The position numbers were made by a program, and so were the translations under genes. From Drosophila pseudoobscura (lineage: Eukaryota; Arthropoda; Insecta; Diptera; Drosophilidae), in contig NC_046681.1 of the NCBI RefSeq assembly GCF_009870125.1, forward strand, positions 16,877,001 through 16,941,000: a DNA stretch of 64,000 bases. The letters run 5' to 3'. Shown here piece by piece: positions 21,650 through 35,501 of this stretch. Positions within the stretch are counted from its first letter, which is position 1. Each line of letters opens with the position of its first letter. Below the pieces are notes generated by a model that worked only from the letters and a program-made list of their open reading frames with translations, did no database searches and was not told where the DNA came from.

Positions 21650-23811
21650 ATGGATTACCAGCTCTCTTTTTTTAACAACCTGCCTCCTCTCCCGCCCCCC
21701 ATACTGGAAATCGGATTTCCTTATATTTTTTAACGAATTTCCTCTCTCGTTTAGCATTTGTCTCGCCCGCTCGGTTGACTTTTTGGCTTGACTTTTTATT
21801 TGTATGTTTTTTCCTTGCCTTATTTTATTTTATTTTATTTTCGTATTTTTTCCATTTGGCCAACTCATCTTTCTCCCTTTTGTGGACAGGCCACATTGTT
21901 GTATATTGCCGGCTTTCGGTCTTGGACGCTTTTTTTTTGCTGGCCCCCAATACCGCCATTGTTATCGTTTGTGTTTGGAGATTTCTTTGCGAATCATTCT
22001 GCTCGTTTTTTTTTTGGACCGGCAACGTTTTAGTAATTGAACGGTTTTTTCGTTTTTCGGGAGCCTCTAAGGACAGTCCCTCCCTCCAAGGGGTGTGGCA
22101 GGCTCCAAGGGTTTGCCCTTCGCTTAAGGGGTTCTCCCTCCTCCACTGACAGTTTGCACTTTGTTATGGTGGGCGGGGTGGGGAGGCAGAACTAATGGGA
22201 TTCGATTTTCAGGCTATCAATGAAATTCGAGATCTATTGGGAGCCATCAGTGGTAGGAAACAAGTTTTTGCTGTCCAGGAAATTTAATTAAAAGTGGAAA
22301 ACTAATGAAAAAGCCGATCAGTTTGAGAACTGGCCAAAGATAAGGGATTGTAATGAAATACAGGTGATGGAAAGGGGGGGAAAAATGATTCCAGAAAGTG
22401 CGGAAAATTCTAGAAAACTTAAGAGTTCCTTAAGAAAGGAACGAAAACTATAACCTCAAGGGCATAAATCATAGAAACATGAATGTCTCAAGACTTTAAA
22501 TATTGGTAAAGAAATCGTTAATCTGTAAGAGGGAATCTTTATCGAAAGATTGGCTTAATATTCACATTATACGCTGTACAAATTCCTATTGAAATGGCTT
22601 CTCCTTCCCAGAGAACTCCCATTGATGTCTACCCCTAAATTGAATATAAATCAAGGCCCATAAGAACTTGTATTCCCCAATATATTGATGGCAATCTATA
22701 TTCATAGGCATTCACAGACATTTATTACATGTTTAAACAAAACTTGGGGCAAAGATTGAAACTTTGTTTAAGCTCTCGAATCGAATAAATCCCCGAAAAA
22801 GGCTGAAACGATATACACCTGGCAGGACATGCAGGATAAATGGGATACCCACTCCACATGGGCCCAATCGGTAAATCAAAATGTCGCCTAGCGAATGGAT
22901 GCCGAGGCACATACCACCAGTTAACAGGCGCAAAAATGACAACAGCTGGAGGTCCTGCCACACACGCACACACACTGAGAGACAGGCTGGCAGGCAGTCG
23001 GGTGTGTAATATCATTAAAAACAAATTGAGCACATTAATAAATATGAATTATGATTGTTAATAAAAAATGATGCGAAGGGACGAAGAGCGTGACCGAAAA
23101 CTGAAAGAAATACGAGTCGAGAGCAGGAGAGCCGGATGCGGAAGTGTAGCATACTTTTTGGGGCACTGCCCACTCTTAATGCTTGACACCTACTCGACGG
23201 CCACGGCCCACGCCCTGAACGGCAGGACAACAAAATGTCGGAGTCACTGGGAGAACATTTTGCTGTGTGCCACGGCACGGCATGCCTGTTGTTGCATAAC
23301 TTTCGGGCCGCTGCAGAGCGTGGGGCAGACATCATAAATCAATTTATTGCTTTTACATGCAGACAGAGAATCCATGCCAGTGGGCGGTGGATTATAGCTG
23401 CACCCCACCGCTTTTCCACCGCTTTTCCACCGCTTTCAATGGTAAAAATAAAATTGCAATTTTTATTTGAGGTTGAATTTTGCGAGTGTGTGTGTGTGGG
23501 AAATGGAGGTGCCAACAAGCTGATAGGAAAATCTACCGAAAATGGGATGAGCAAGCGAGACGGCTATTGGCATAAAGAGTGTGGATGGAGAGATGGAGAG
23601 ATGGATGGAGGCAAAAGTTAAACAGAAAGCAGAAACTGTGCTGCACGGTGGCGGGGCTCCCCGCCCCGGAGATCCCATGGGGAAAAGCGGGATTTAAGCT
23701 GCAGTTTTTGAGAGGAATCTGGGCAGCCGAAGCCGGAGATACTCTGGTATACTTTTTTGTGTATGCAAACTTTATTGGATTATTTTTATTTATTTTTGTA
23801 TTATTTTTCAG

Positions 23812-23866
23812 AATTTTCTCAATTTTCTCCATTCAAAAAACACCTGTCCCAACCACCTCTGAAAGG
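23812..23866 (+). other. Candidate 55-bp exon, plus strand
   Basis: Acceptor tttttgtattatttttcag and donor AAAGG/GTAAAT enclose 55 bp, open in entry phase 2 and exit phase 0 (IFSIFSIQKTPVPTTSER). That is the same phase pair as the exon at 17736, so the two would be interchangeable, but similarity is not seen. Confidence 0.18.
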
Positions 23867-26800
23867 GTAAATATATTAATTTTCCTAAAAGCTTTAGCAT
23901 TTTTTGGCGAAAAAAGAAAGCTTCAAAAAATGTTTGCCCCAAAAAAAAAGGGAATTTAAAAATGTTGCATGTTTGCCCCAAAACAGGAAAAAAGAGTGAA
24001 GAAAACTATAAATCCAAAGCATAACCGAAATCTTTAAAATATCTTTTGCCATGAAAAACTTCCTCTGGATTAATGGCCATAACTTGCACCTGTAATACCC
24101 GTTTATCGCCGTAATCCTCGTAAAAACCACCGCAGACCGCACAAAAAACCGTTAACCGTTAATCATAATTGAAGGGTGAGGGGAGAGGGAAGCCCCCCCC
24201 CCCCACCGCCCCTCGCATTTTGCAGAGCGCGTTACGGCTCATCAGCTTTAATGTCAATCTCCCTATCTCCCTCACTCCCTCTCTCCCTGTTTCTCCTGTT
24301 AGAGAGGAAGCCATTTTGTTTTTATCATTCCTCGCTATAAGTTTGACACGAGCTTAACCGATGGTTTAGGCATCTTACACCCCCTCCTACGCCCCTCCGC
24401 CCCCCTGCACCCTACACCCCCCTACACATTGATTGGGCCCGAGGTGTCGGTACTAATAAAAGTTTTGTGCCAGTCCTTCCGGCTTCCCAATCAGAAGGAA
24501 GTTCCCTCTCAGCCGTCAAGGATATACATATATAATATATATCTGCTGTATATAGGATTTTATATTGAGACTCATTTGCGCTCGATTGCGCTTCGGTGGG
24601 AGCTTGTCAATTTTTTACCCATGAATTACATTTCTGTGCTGCTTCTGGGGGAGAGTGGGGTGGGGGTTGGCAGAGTCATCAATAGGCATTTGAAATGCTA
24701 TCTGTGTGATTTTTTCCCAGGGCAAACAGGAAGGGGAAAACCCCTCCCCACACGCCCCTGCATACCATTCCCGAAAATCATTGACACTTGTAATGCCATC
24801 ATCCTTTATATTCCTTTTCGCCTCGTCATTCCAAGAGTCGTCTTTTCTCTGGCAAACGTTGCCTTTGAGTTTTCTTTGTATATTTTTTTTCCACTTCATC
24901 ATCGTGGGCCGAGGGTTTCGGTTCTTCCTATGCGTTTGCGTGTGACATAACACACACTTTCGTTTGCTTTCTTTCTGGGCATTCGGCTACTGGCTTTATG
25001 GCTCGGCAGTTTCCATCTCTTTTGATAAGATTTCATGTGCCTAATGTGACGGAAAATGTAACTAATTAAGTGCCAAACAGTGCTCCGCAGGTAAGTCGAT
25101 GGTTGTCGATGGAGGGCCCACCTCCAAGGTTGCGTGCAACCGCAACAACTGTACCAACAGTACGAAGAGTACTCCTATCAAAGTCAGCCGCAGTGGAGGC
25201 GGTGGTGGTGGCAGTGGCGGCGGCATAATCTCTGTAAACTTTGGCTGGCACTCTGTGGGTGGGTTTTGTGGGAAGCTCTGGAGAGCACAATAGAGTGGAA
25301 TAGCCTCTGAGACTGATTGCTGATAGCGTTTAATTAAACAGAAGCTGCCGGGCTTTGCCCCACGACTATAATGTGATTTAGCTAATTGGTAAGCTCTGTG
25401 TTTCGGCCAAGAAACTTGGGGAAACTCCAGGAAATCACGGCTACCCGTAATATTGGGAAAGCATAATGAATGGCATTCGTTCGAGTTTCGGCCAGCATAT
25501 CATCTGCTGGTAAGCTGTGGGATTACAACACTAATTTCAGAGCCCTTTTATATGGGAAATACGACTCATATTTAAGACATCTATTATTTAGTGTTTTCTT
25601 TGATAAATCTTTCATTGAAGCCTTACCTGGCACTCATTAAAGCACCTACGTGTCCTACCAAAAAAAAAAAAGAGCCTCTAACTTAATTAGAAATTCAAAA
25701 CATCTTGACAAAATCAAATATTTCACGCCTTGCGGCCAACAGTCCCACAATTTATGCAAAGAGGAAGAATCTGCTCTCAGCCTGCCTAGGAAATTAATGC
25801 ATAATTTACGTTAACCAACATTTTGAAATTTCATCAAATTAAGCGCGAGTACGTATGCAAATTGGGCATAACCCCCGACCGCCAGATACAAGATACTCGA
25901 CAGCGGCGGGCACTTAACATTGAGAAGCGTTTTCGGTGTTTCGACGGGGTGGAGGGGGTGGAGGGGGGACTTTCAATTTGTCAAACAAACGGCTGTCATA
26001 TATTTATGGATCTCTCGGCTGAGTTTTTGGCCAACTCTAAGTGGCTCTGTTGTCGTTGTTGTCTTTTGAGTGATTGACGGCCGCGGGGCACCGCGTGTGT
26101 GCGTATATCCATCGAAATTTGCATATGAAATGACACGTTTTAATTGATGTTCGAAGTAATTTCCCAGACCCCCGGGGCCCACCGAATTCCCCTAAATTCC
26201 TCCTGAATGACTAAGCTGTTTTTTCTAGCTTCTGTGCTTCGCGGGAATAATCTTTCGGCCAACACAAATTTCATGCTGCTGTTTTATTCCATTTTTCGAC
26301 TCTGGCCAAAACGAGCCGAGCTCTTTTATGCCCCTGTCGTATGCATGTAATTACATTCAAGGTTGCAGGTCGGTTGCCGCCCCCCAGAAAAATGCAGGCG
26401 ACTGCTTTAGGGTGGTGCCAAAAACTACAGCCACTCGTTCTGCATACTTAACAAGTGGTAATGAGTGTGTAGAACTTAAAAATATATTTTAGTGGAATAA
26501 ATTATGTTTTTCATAGAGCTTAACGAGAATGGATGGGGCACCACCCCATTGCGGCGGGGGAAAGAGAAGCATAATCTAATATTATTTGCACTGTTGACAC
26601 ACAAAATCACTGGGGTCTTTGCTGCACGCCACATTGCCACACCTGCCACACTTGCCGCCTGCCTTGCAATGTGGTTGCTGCCGAATGTCAAAAAGTATCT
26701 GACTATCTCAGACCATTCATTGCAGTTTTTTTTTTCGGTTCGTTTTGGTGGGTTGCAAGGTGCTTTTGTTTCGGGTTTCTTTATTCGTGACTTTTGTGCC

Positions 26801-28400
26801 AAACACGTTTTATTTCCTGCCGTAGATTTGTAATTAAATATTTGTATGACAAATGCGTTTGTAAATCATATTTTATATATTTTGTGGCTCGTTTCTGGGT
26901 TACGCCCAATGTTGAATAATTGATAAACCGAACTGACGATAAGAATGGCCAGACAATGCGACAGATTATTATGATAATTTTGGGTTATTACGACCTTCAA
27001 ATGAGTAATTCTTATCTTGAGATAAGGCTGGAAAATATCAACCACAAAGAGTGTCAGACTAGTTACTTGATTATAAGTAAAAAATAGGGGCCCATAAGGA
27101 GAATTAGTATTACTTGAAATATTTGAGCAATGTGGTGGAAGAATTGTCTTCTTTTTTATTGGAAAAACAAAGCACAGTTCATCAGAAATCCGTCCACCTT
27201 GAGCCGTTGATATCTTTGTATCTTTTTGTAATCTTTTAATATTGAGAAATATCAAAAGATGATTTCAACAGCAAAACACATAGCAATTCCAGATACTCTA
27301 GATAGATAAGATAGATAGATAGATTCTATTCTGATACTATTCGTGGAACTAGAGTTTATCTTTCCACTCTGTTGTGCCACCATTAAAGGCCATAAATCAC
27401 ACGCACCTGAGCACCCCCATCCATAGTGCCCCCTCGCTCCACGCATGAGATACATCTTTGCTGCTGCATTCTGCATTTAGAAAAGTGCCCGGCTCTTTGA
27501 TTAATTGCAAGCACAGGTGAAAAGTGAGAAGTAATCTGTTTAAGAGTTGCCTTTGCCGTTAGATAAAGTTCAGTGGAGTGTGAAATATTGGAGGAGGAAT
27601 ATTCAAACGAATATTTTCCAATCGGAACTCGAGTGCTTCTTTAAGCCTTTAAAGTTATCAGCTATGATTTCTTTCTTCTATGGAATTTTTTCGAGATTAA
27701 AAATAAGTGACTTGAGACTTTTTCCAAAGCTCTTAATGTTCATGATTTACCCAAAATGATAGACGTAAATCAAAGTCGCTCGACGACACACTATGGCCAT
27801 ACATCTGGCAATGTCTTTCTTATCGTTCAACATTGAAGAAGTTTGCTATTTTCCATGAAACATCATTACTGATTAGTTCCATTTTATGGATAGCTTATCT
27901 CGCAAGCGACGTTTCTTACAACTACAACAAATGTATGGCGTGTTTATAACTTGTTTCAATTGCCATGCATTATCAGATACATTGCTCCCATATGGCGTTA
28001 ACCCATTTCTTAACAGAATGTTTGGAGAATTGCATTAGCTTTGATAAGGCTCATTCTCTCTCCCTCTCTCTCTCCCTTTTGATATCAGGAAGTACTCTGC
28101 TTTTAGTAGGTTACTTCCTTTTGCACTACAACTGCAATTAAAAATGGGGAAAAACTGCCTTTTGGCAAGGGTCTCTCGTCTCTCAACAAGCCATCTAATG
28201 AGCTTTGCTGAAAATGTCCACCAGGCTGCTTCCTTTGGCAACTCATTCGGTGCCAGTGGGCGGCCCGCCGTACATTAACTTTTCGAGGGGACATAAAATG
28301 CAAGGCTTATGGGCTTTTAGATACCCTTTTTGTAGAGGCAATGCAGGAAGAGGCTCAGCCGGTGGTGCCGTCTTGCTGTAGCTGAGAGAGAAGCGAAGGA

Positions 28401-28720
28401 TGGGAGAGCATCGAAGCTCGAATTCGTTTTGCTTGACTTTTAAATAACCTTCTACGCCCCAAGCTCTGCTCAGGCAGCGACCGCCGCTGCCGGGTTCTGT
28501 CGGCTCTCTTTTCTACTCTCTCTCTCTAGTTCTGCAGTCAGATCGAAGCACTTACGAAGTTCGCAGCTCGTATATCAGACGAAGTTGCGAGCCGAATGCA
28601 GCAGAATCAACAGCCATGCCAATGACAATAGCAACAAACGATTAAGAGAACGGTAATAAGAGAACATCAACTCGTGTTCGTATTCAAGTGCCTGCGAGTG
28701 TAAAGGAAAGGAAAGAAAGA
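28401..28720 (+). promoter_or_regulatory. Promoter-like and leader-like region
   Basis: A CT/GAGA-rich stretch (28507-28528) precedes an initiator-like GCAGTCAGATC (putative +1 near 28540). Mixed-composition sequence follows, like a fly 5' leader (CGAAGTTCGCAGCTCG, CAGCAGAATCAACAG), then a donor-like GGTAATAAG at 28650. No TATA box. This is the best embedded promoter candidate on the plus strand between 12 and 44 kb. Confidence 0.3.
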
Positions 28721-29355
28721 AATTGGTGCCGCAGTCTCTTATCTTTTCATCTCTGGCAAAGGAACAAAATATTCCAGAAACTGCCAGCAAAATAAACAAA
28801 AATCGATCAAGCGTTCCCTTGAAGTCTATGGAATTATCTTTTACAAATAAAAAGGGTATTCCTTTATAGAACATTGCTGCAATATTATTCGCATCCCCCC
28901 TTTGTTCGCACATTAAGCGCGTATTAAGACCATGTTGATGACATTCTCAACTACTGGAGGGTCTCCACTCGCGGGGGGCCATCGAGAATCCAGCAGATGT
29001 CCGACTTCAAGTGGAGAGATGCTTGGGCACACTCTCGAGAGTCAGAGGCAGAGGCAGAGTCCGGGAGTCCGAGAGTCAGGAGCTCCTCTGACAGCAGCTT
29101 ATTAATTTTGTACTCTTCAGAGTCTGGGGCGCTGCAAAATTCAATTAATTTCAAATGCAATTTTAAGTGCAGCACTTGTGTAGAGAGCCATCTCACTTAG
29201 CAGGCACTTCCGTTGGGCTCCGGACATGGACCTGCATCTGGATCTGGACTCTCCACTCCCGACTGACTTTTTGGAGTCTCTTCCGCCTCGTAGACTCTGA
29301 GTTTCCGTTGCAGAGTTGCTTTTTTTTCGTGGTTTTTGTCGATGCGTAAAAGTTT

Positions 29356-29379
29356 ATTAATTATGCAAATTTTAATTAG
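29356..29379. promoter_or_regulatory. Composite homeodomain-POU-homeodomain site
   Basis: An ATGCAAAT octamer at 29363-29370 is flanked on each side by TAATTA-type homeodomain cores (about 29357 and 29373). The dense, nearly symmetrical arrangement suggests an enhancer element. The evidence is motif-based only. Confidence 0.4.
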
Positions 29380-29893
29380 CTCTCAACCAGAGTCGCCTCT
29401 CGCTCCCGTCGAATCTCATTTGACAATCCAATTTCCTTCCCGCTTTGGGCAAACATTACGACCACGACGACTACTGTGGCTATGTGGCATTATCTATGGG
29501 TCCCCTGATATTGTCGTTGTCGTTGTTGTACATTCAATTAGTCAAGTGAACGCATCAGCATCCCAGGGGAGGAAACCTCACGATTTATTTGAGCTCTTAA
29601 TTAAAATTACGATATTTACACTCGTCCGAAACGATGGACTTGCAGGCCTGACATTTGACTGGCGCTGGACGCGTGGTGGTGGAGTTTTGTTTGTTGTTTT
29701 GGTGCCAGTTAAATACAACATTTGTTTGGACATTCGGTTAGACGGAAGTCAGACTTTGTTGACTTTTACTTTTTGGTGTAGGGTTGGGCTTGGGCTCTTG
29801 AAGGGCTATTCAGTGCTGGAAGATTGTAGGGAGAGAAGTTTGGGGAAGTACTTTGCTGGGAAAGAGTAGCTGGAAGAGTTTCTCGGCGCTAGC

Positions 29894-29919
29894 CAGCGAG
29901 ACGAGTGAGCCGGGGGTTG
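29894..29919. repeat. Dispersed 26-bp repeat, copy 1
   Basis: CAGCGAGACGAGTGAGCCGG followed by GGGTTG. It matches 37674-37699 with two mismatches. Both copies are followed by AT-rich DNA. Possibly the end of an unrecognised mobile element. Confidence 0.55.
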
Positions 29920-32900
29920 TTATCATAATAATATTCTCAATATTCCACTTATTAAGCAATAATCCTTCTTTAGTCGTCTTTAGTCTTTCCTTTGCTTAAA
30001 CCCCACTCCTTTCTTTGCCTTCAGTCTCTTACCAATAGAATTTCGTAAGTCAACAGTTCTTTAGCTCTTTCTATCCTCAAAACCAAAAGCAAACTAGGCC
30101 CCAATCGATATTCAGCATAAATTCCTGGCGAAGGATTGGCCTCCCCTTGGCAGGAGTGGGGTCTATGCCTAGCCCACAGTTGCACTTTCCCCATAAAAGG
30201 AATTTTAATTAACCCTTTCGCCCGATGCCTGGCGGCACGTATGGATGGCACGGAAGTTCAGTAACTACGTTGCAGAAATACAGAGGGGCCAGCCTTCTAC
30301 CTCGGAGATATTTAAGTTTTAGGGAGGGCCGCAAATCGTTTTGGTTTTTATTGCCATCTGGTTTGAGTTGCCAAAAAAGGAGAACGAACGACGAAGGACG
30401 AAGGACAAAATCCCCATCGAGGGCACAAGGCAAACAGTTTGGATAGCGAATTGGGCAGGCGGCAGGCGGACTCCTGGCAGTCCTTTGAAGATATTGTATC
30501 TTGTACGACTACTATGCATGCCGAAATCTAGGCTGCTTTTTACCATAAGCCCAAGCCCAGGCCACACAGATACTCAGATACAGATACAGAGCAGGCTGTG
30601 CTTCGTAGTTGTTGCAGTTTCTGGCGGCACGGCACCCGAAAAAAGTAGCAAAACACAATTGAGAGCAAGTTGCCTGCAGTTGTTATAGTTGCTGCTGTGT
30701 TGCCACAGCCACTGCCACTGCCGCTGCCACTGCCGCAAGGTGCAGTTTTAATACCCTAACAAAAGGGATTTTCCGAAGGACTATAGATCTGCCTCTCAAA
30801 CGAAACCCCCCATTTTATTGGCGGAGACAAAAGTTCTACCAAGGAAAACTCTTTTATGGTTTCACGAGAAATTCCACTAAATGTAAGGGTATTTAAGCCA
30901 CAACTCTTGGCCCTTTTTCTCTGCCTTCAAAACTAATAAATTTTGCATTGTGCGCGGCGTTTGCTCGAGCGCCACATTTACCTGCTACTCGGGAATATTG
31001 CCTTTGGGGGCGGCGGGGAGAGCGCCACGTGGCTGTGCTTCTGTGTGCCACACACTGCTACTGCCACTGCCACTGCCACTGCTGGTGCCATACCGGGGGC
31101 TGGCTGACCCGGCGTATGCGCGTTATTTTATGCCAAATATTTCATGTTTTATTGGCAGGTTGTGTGCTGCTGCTGCTGCTGCAGTCGTTTGTGCTTTAAG
31201 CCGCAGCAAAATATTAAGAGACTGAGGACACCGCCAAGATATCTTAAAACTCTCACGTCTTCCGTCTCTATAAACCGTATAGACCGGAAAACACAAATCA
31301 GAACAACTTCCAAAAGGAATAAACTGCAATCCGCATAGAGTTTCATGCTCGAAAGGACGCGTCTGCATGGCAGACGATGCCGAATCCTGCAGGCAGGAAA
31401 ACTAAAATGAAATCTAGTTCTGGCGAATCGTATATTTTATGGAAATTCATATGCAGATGAGCGTACGGGAAATCTGTTAAATTATTTAATGCAATTTAAG
31501 GGCTTTCCACACGACCATCTCTCGCCATCCCAATGGAAGCACCATTTTCATGGCTATGACAGCTGCTGATGTCAGTGTTTTTCTTGTTGCCACACACAAC
31601 AAACTGTTGTTGTTGTTGTTGTTTCTACACAAACGAAACTATGAAAAGTTTTCCCTTGTCATAAAAATAAAAAGAGGGAAAAACTACAATCACTGGACAG
31701 CGCGCAATGGACGAGGATGTTCGAGCAGAAAACGATACAAAGGACGAGAGGGGGGTGTGGGGGGAGAGATAAATTCATGTGTAATCATGTGCAAATCCTT
31801 AAAGTTTATTTCACTGCAATTTCCTTTAAGTCCCCCCTGTGTCCTTTACCCTCCCAACCCCACAGCATCCTTTGCCAATAAACTCCTCTCTTTATGAAAA
31901 ATACGTAAACTACAAGGGAGAATAAATAAACGGATATCAGGTGGAAGAAAAACGTTGATATTTTGCGGGTTTTAAACGGGCTCCCCCTGCCCCCTGCCCC
32001 CACTCCCTCCTTCTCGGGGGCTTTGATTAGAAAATATGAGGACGGCGCACCGGCTTCGAGGGGATAAAATGTGGGGCCGCTGTTAGCTGATGTGCAAAAG
32101 GGATCCAATTTATATTTAATAAGATTTGTGAGGTGTCACACACAACCACACGGGTCTTTCATCAGGTATGTTTAAGGATTGTGTGCCAATAAAATATGAG
32201 GAAATTATGTAGCGCCCTACAACAATATTTGAATTCCTCGAATGAAATGCCTGGATATTGATTATCCAGCAGGCAATAGTGGACTTTGATGTGTAACTTT
32301 GGGCAGCCATCGTCAGTCAGAGTCATTCGGGTCCTTCCATCTAAACAGACAGTGAAATAGCCTCAACTATTCTCTGCTGTGACAACTTGAAATATTCATG
32401 TTATTTCATGTTAAATATTTGCACAACAGAGGCACAACCAGAAGCAGAACCAGAACCAGGACCAAGCCGAAAACTGACAGCACATTCCACACAGTCCTCT
32501 ACACATGTCCTGTCCTGTTTCTGGGAGTGTCCTTCAATTTGTCTTCTTCTCCTTGTGTGTCCCCTGTTGGTCTGCTGCTCTGGCCATTTGCTCATGTGAA
32601 TTTATGCCACTCATTTCGTTTTCTGGGTAATTATTATTATTTTTAGTTTAATTACCAGGCATAAATTATATAACTTGTGCCCAATGCCTCCCCAGTCGAT
32701 CCTGTCATGTCTGGCCGTAAATTTCCTCTTAGTCAGCACTCTCTCTCTCTCTCTCTCCTGTCTGGTTTTCCCTTTGCTATAATTACCAGGCCAATATTTT
32801 GCTGATTTTAAAACCACGAAAATAAAAAGGAAATTTTAATTGATTTGTAGCACATTAAAAATGAATTATGCTTGTTGAAAAATATCAAAACATAAAAGGA

Positions 32901-34276
32901 AACCATTAAAATTGGAAAGTTTTCAATTGCATGGGAAAATTGTGGACCTTGGCGAATTGTATCCCAAAGATATAGTAATTCCAGTGATATTTGTCTAGTT
33001 AAAATATTATTTGGTTGAGATATTTGATCAAGGATTCTGTTGTTATGAGATTTCAACAATTAGCTTCCCTAAGCATCCGGTGAATGCAAACAAAATCCGA
33101 TTATATTTGCCCATCGATCCATTTGCTTACTGCCGATATTTGCCTGCATTCAATATTTCCCTGAAAATGTTTAACGAATGCTAGACATAATATTTGTCTG
33201 CAAAAGATGTGAAGCGTCGCAGCTTGTTTTTGAAACATTATTTGCTCGTCAGACAAATAAAACTACCATTAAACTAAGCTTTATGGGATATTTGCATACA
33301 AACAACCAATAGAGATGGGCCTTGCAGAACGATATTTGCTTTAATTAAGAGCTTTATTTCATGGAAGATATATTATTACTCAGCACAGAATTTAGCCATT
33401 CAACAGATAAAAGAAATATCAATTTGGGCATAGAAAAACTCAAATATTAATTGGAATGCCAATCTGGATTATAATATAAAATTTATTTAATTATTGCTAG
33501 CAATCTGAATAATAAAATAATTGGGGCTAAGCTTTCAATAATCGAATACAAATACAGGCCATTCAATTAAAATAAACAGAGCATTTAAATATCGCTTTAA
33601 TGAAGCTCGAGAGCCGTGATTTAATTTGCGAATTTCCCCATTGAATGTCTGCAATTTTCATCTTCGAGTGCGAGTATCTTCTGGCGCCATTTGTGCTACA
33701 TGTGGCACGCGTGCACACACACACATTTCCGAAATTACTGCTAGGGGAGGGGGGATGGCGTACATGTCGTATGATTAACATTTAATATCACATATTGTCG
33801 GTTCCACATTGGTGATTTTTCTAGCAGCCCCCCTTCCACTCCACTCTCCACTCTCCACCCTCCACCCTCCACTCAATTACGTTCCATTCAATGGCCTTTG
33901 CGAATGGCACTTATGTTTATTAATAATTATGCAATTTAATACTCACTAAACACTCGAGTGAGTGTGCAACCAATGAAAACCGCCCCACAGATGCGTTTGG
34001 GGCAGCAAATCGAATGGAAATAGATGATAGATTCAACGTTTTAACGCATGATTGGTTATATTTTTACAAAATAATGGATACGTAAATAAAATACGTATAT
34101 TTGATGGAAATTTGTCGAAATTTAAGGCCTGACTAAGTTTTGGCCAACTTCTAACACAACCAATATCCAAAAAGTTTGGCGAAATCCCTCAACAGAAGAA
34201 CAAGCCCCGGCTCATGTTCTGCGTTTTAGCATACTTTTTTTGTGGAGCGTCGGGGAGGTCTGACAAATTTCATTCA

Positions 34277-34320
34277 ACACACACACATACACACACACAT
34301 ACACACACACACATACACAT
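34277..34320. repeat. CA microsatellite with TACA interruptions
   Basis: (CA)n broken by regular TA steps. Confidence 0.85.
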
Positions 34321-34914
34321 GTCGCCACACATGTCCTCGGCTCCATCGAGGAATAAACTTTCAATGAGCACTTCCTGAGCCTCGAACACACAGGAAGAGG
34401 AAGAGACTCTGAGGATGGAGCTGTGGAACACTTCCTTTGCTGAAAGACTCGCAGCTTCCTCTTCCGCCGTGGTGTTCTACAGTTTTCCCTAATAGACGCC
34501 AGCAGCTTTACAAAATTTTCCCCGCTCCCCCCTCGGAAAGTGTTGTCACATTTTCTCCCTCCTTTTCTTGGCCATTTATTTAGTGTAAGCCTAATTAAAT
34601 TGCAAAGGACAACACGAACACACATCTACGTACGCGGAGGTCCTTTCCTGTGTATCTATGAGGCTGTATGAGGAATACTTTTATAGAGGAGGTGTGCCTT
34701 TGAGACTGAAATTCCATGACATGCTGCAAAAATTACAAGGAAGCAAAAAAGTAAAGAAAAGAATAAGTTGCGTGCATTTTTGTGCATGCCTTTATACCCT
34801 GTAAAAAGCGGTAGAGTAAAAGGCTGTATGGAATTCTGAGAGTTGTGTGTGTGAGGGGATTTTTCCTCAGAATATCCTTAAATATATATCTATAGAAAAT
34901 AAATTTGAAAAGGC

Positions 34915-35205
34915 GAAAAATCGATTGGAGAATACTCCTAAAATTCATACTTCTATGCAGAATACTTTTAGAGAGAACCTTCTCATAAGGAATCCCCCTA
35001 AAAATAATCTTTCTTCAAGAAATCTTCCCACAAAGAGTCCTCCGGCAAATAATACTCCTGCAGAGATCCCTTCAATGGAAAAAGAGCATATTTTTATAGA
35101 TACTCCTACGGGGAATACTTCTACAGCGATTCCTTCTACGGGGAATCTTCCCACAAAGAATCCTCTTGCAGAGAATACTCCTATGGAGAAAAAGGGTGTA
35201 TTTTG
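34915..35205. repeat. Degenerate 15-bp minisatellite, open in frame on both strands
   Basis: Words such as AATACTCCTA, GAATACTTCTA and GAATCTTCCCACAAA recur every 15 bp for about 290 bp. Because 15 is a multiple of three, long frames stay open: the plus strand reads 5-residue steps (ENTPK, QNTFR, RNLPT, NNTPA, GNLPT, ENTPM) and the minus strand steps like FVGRF. The plus frame begins with GTG, not ATG, and I do not call a gene. Confidence 0.7.
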
Positions 35206-35482
35206 TATAGATAAAATTCCAATAATACAATTTCCCAACAATGTATCTATGCATCCATTTCGAATCTATCTAAATTGTTTTCCAGGGTATCCCACTGTCC
35301 AAACACTGCTCATTCCAGCACTCTCAATAGTTGTTGTTTTTTGTTGCGCTCCTACGTGTTTTTGGCGTTGCATGAGCTTTAAATATTTTATGACTTTGCC
35401 TCTGCTCTCGTTTCTCCGTGTTGCGGAAAAGTGCATATTTTGAAGGCTGTGCAGTTGCAGTGGCAGTTGTGTCACAGTTTCT

Positions 35483-35501
35483 CCCCCCCCCCCCCCCCCC
35501 C
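35483..35501. repeat. C19 homopolymer tract
   Basis: Nineteen C in a row followed by eight T; the assembled length may be unreliable. Confidence 0.9.

Larger units (their letters stand above)
17794..28400. other. Non-coding stretch with scattered candidate exons
   Basis: Contents: a POU/homeodomain-like site (18057), GA repeats (19445), an ATCGAT cluster (19751-19882), and candidate exons at 20030, 21538 and 23812. A triple CCGCTTTTCCA repeat lies near 23408, a C12 tract at 24193 and an isolated CAG/GTAAGT donor at 25090. GC-rich spots at 18.8-19.2 and 23.2-23.7 kb produce long but unconvincing open frames. Confidence 0.5.

Noticed and set aside
22217..22260. Possible exon reading AINEIRDLLGAIS
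   Set aside because: The acceptor tract is poor and the donor (GTAGGA) weak. The open frame alone is too short to matter.
25060..25110. Perfect CAG/GTAAGT at 25090 as a recursive splice site
   Set aside because: There is no pyrimidine tract before it (AAACAGTGCTCCGCAG), so the acceptor half is missing. It is a lone donor.
34847..35443. 198-codon plus-strand frame treated as a gene
   Set aside because: It starts at GTG and its openness comes from the 15-bp minisatellite. Kept as a repeat and a finding, not as a CDS.
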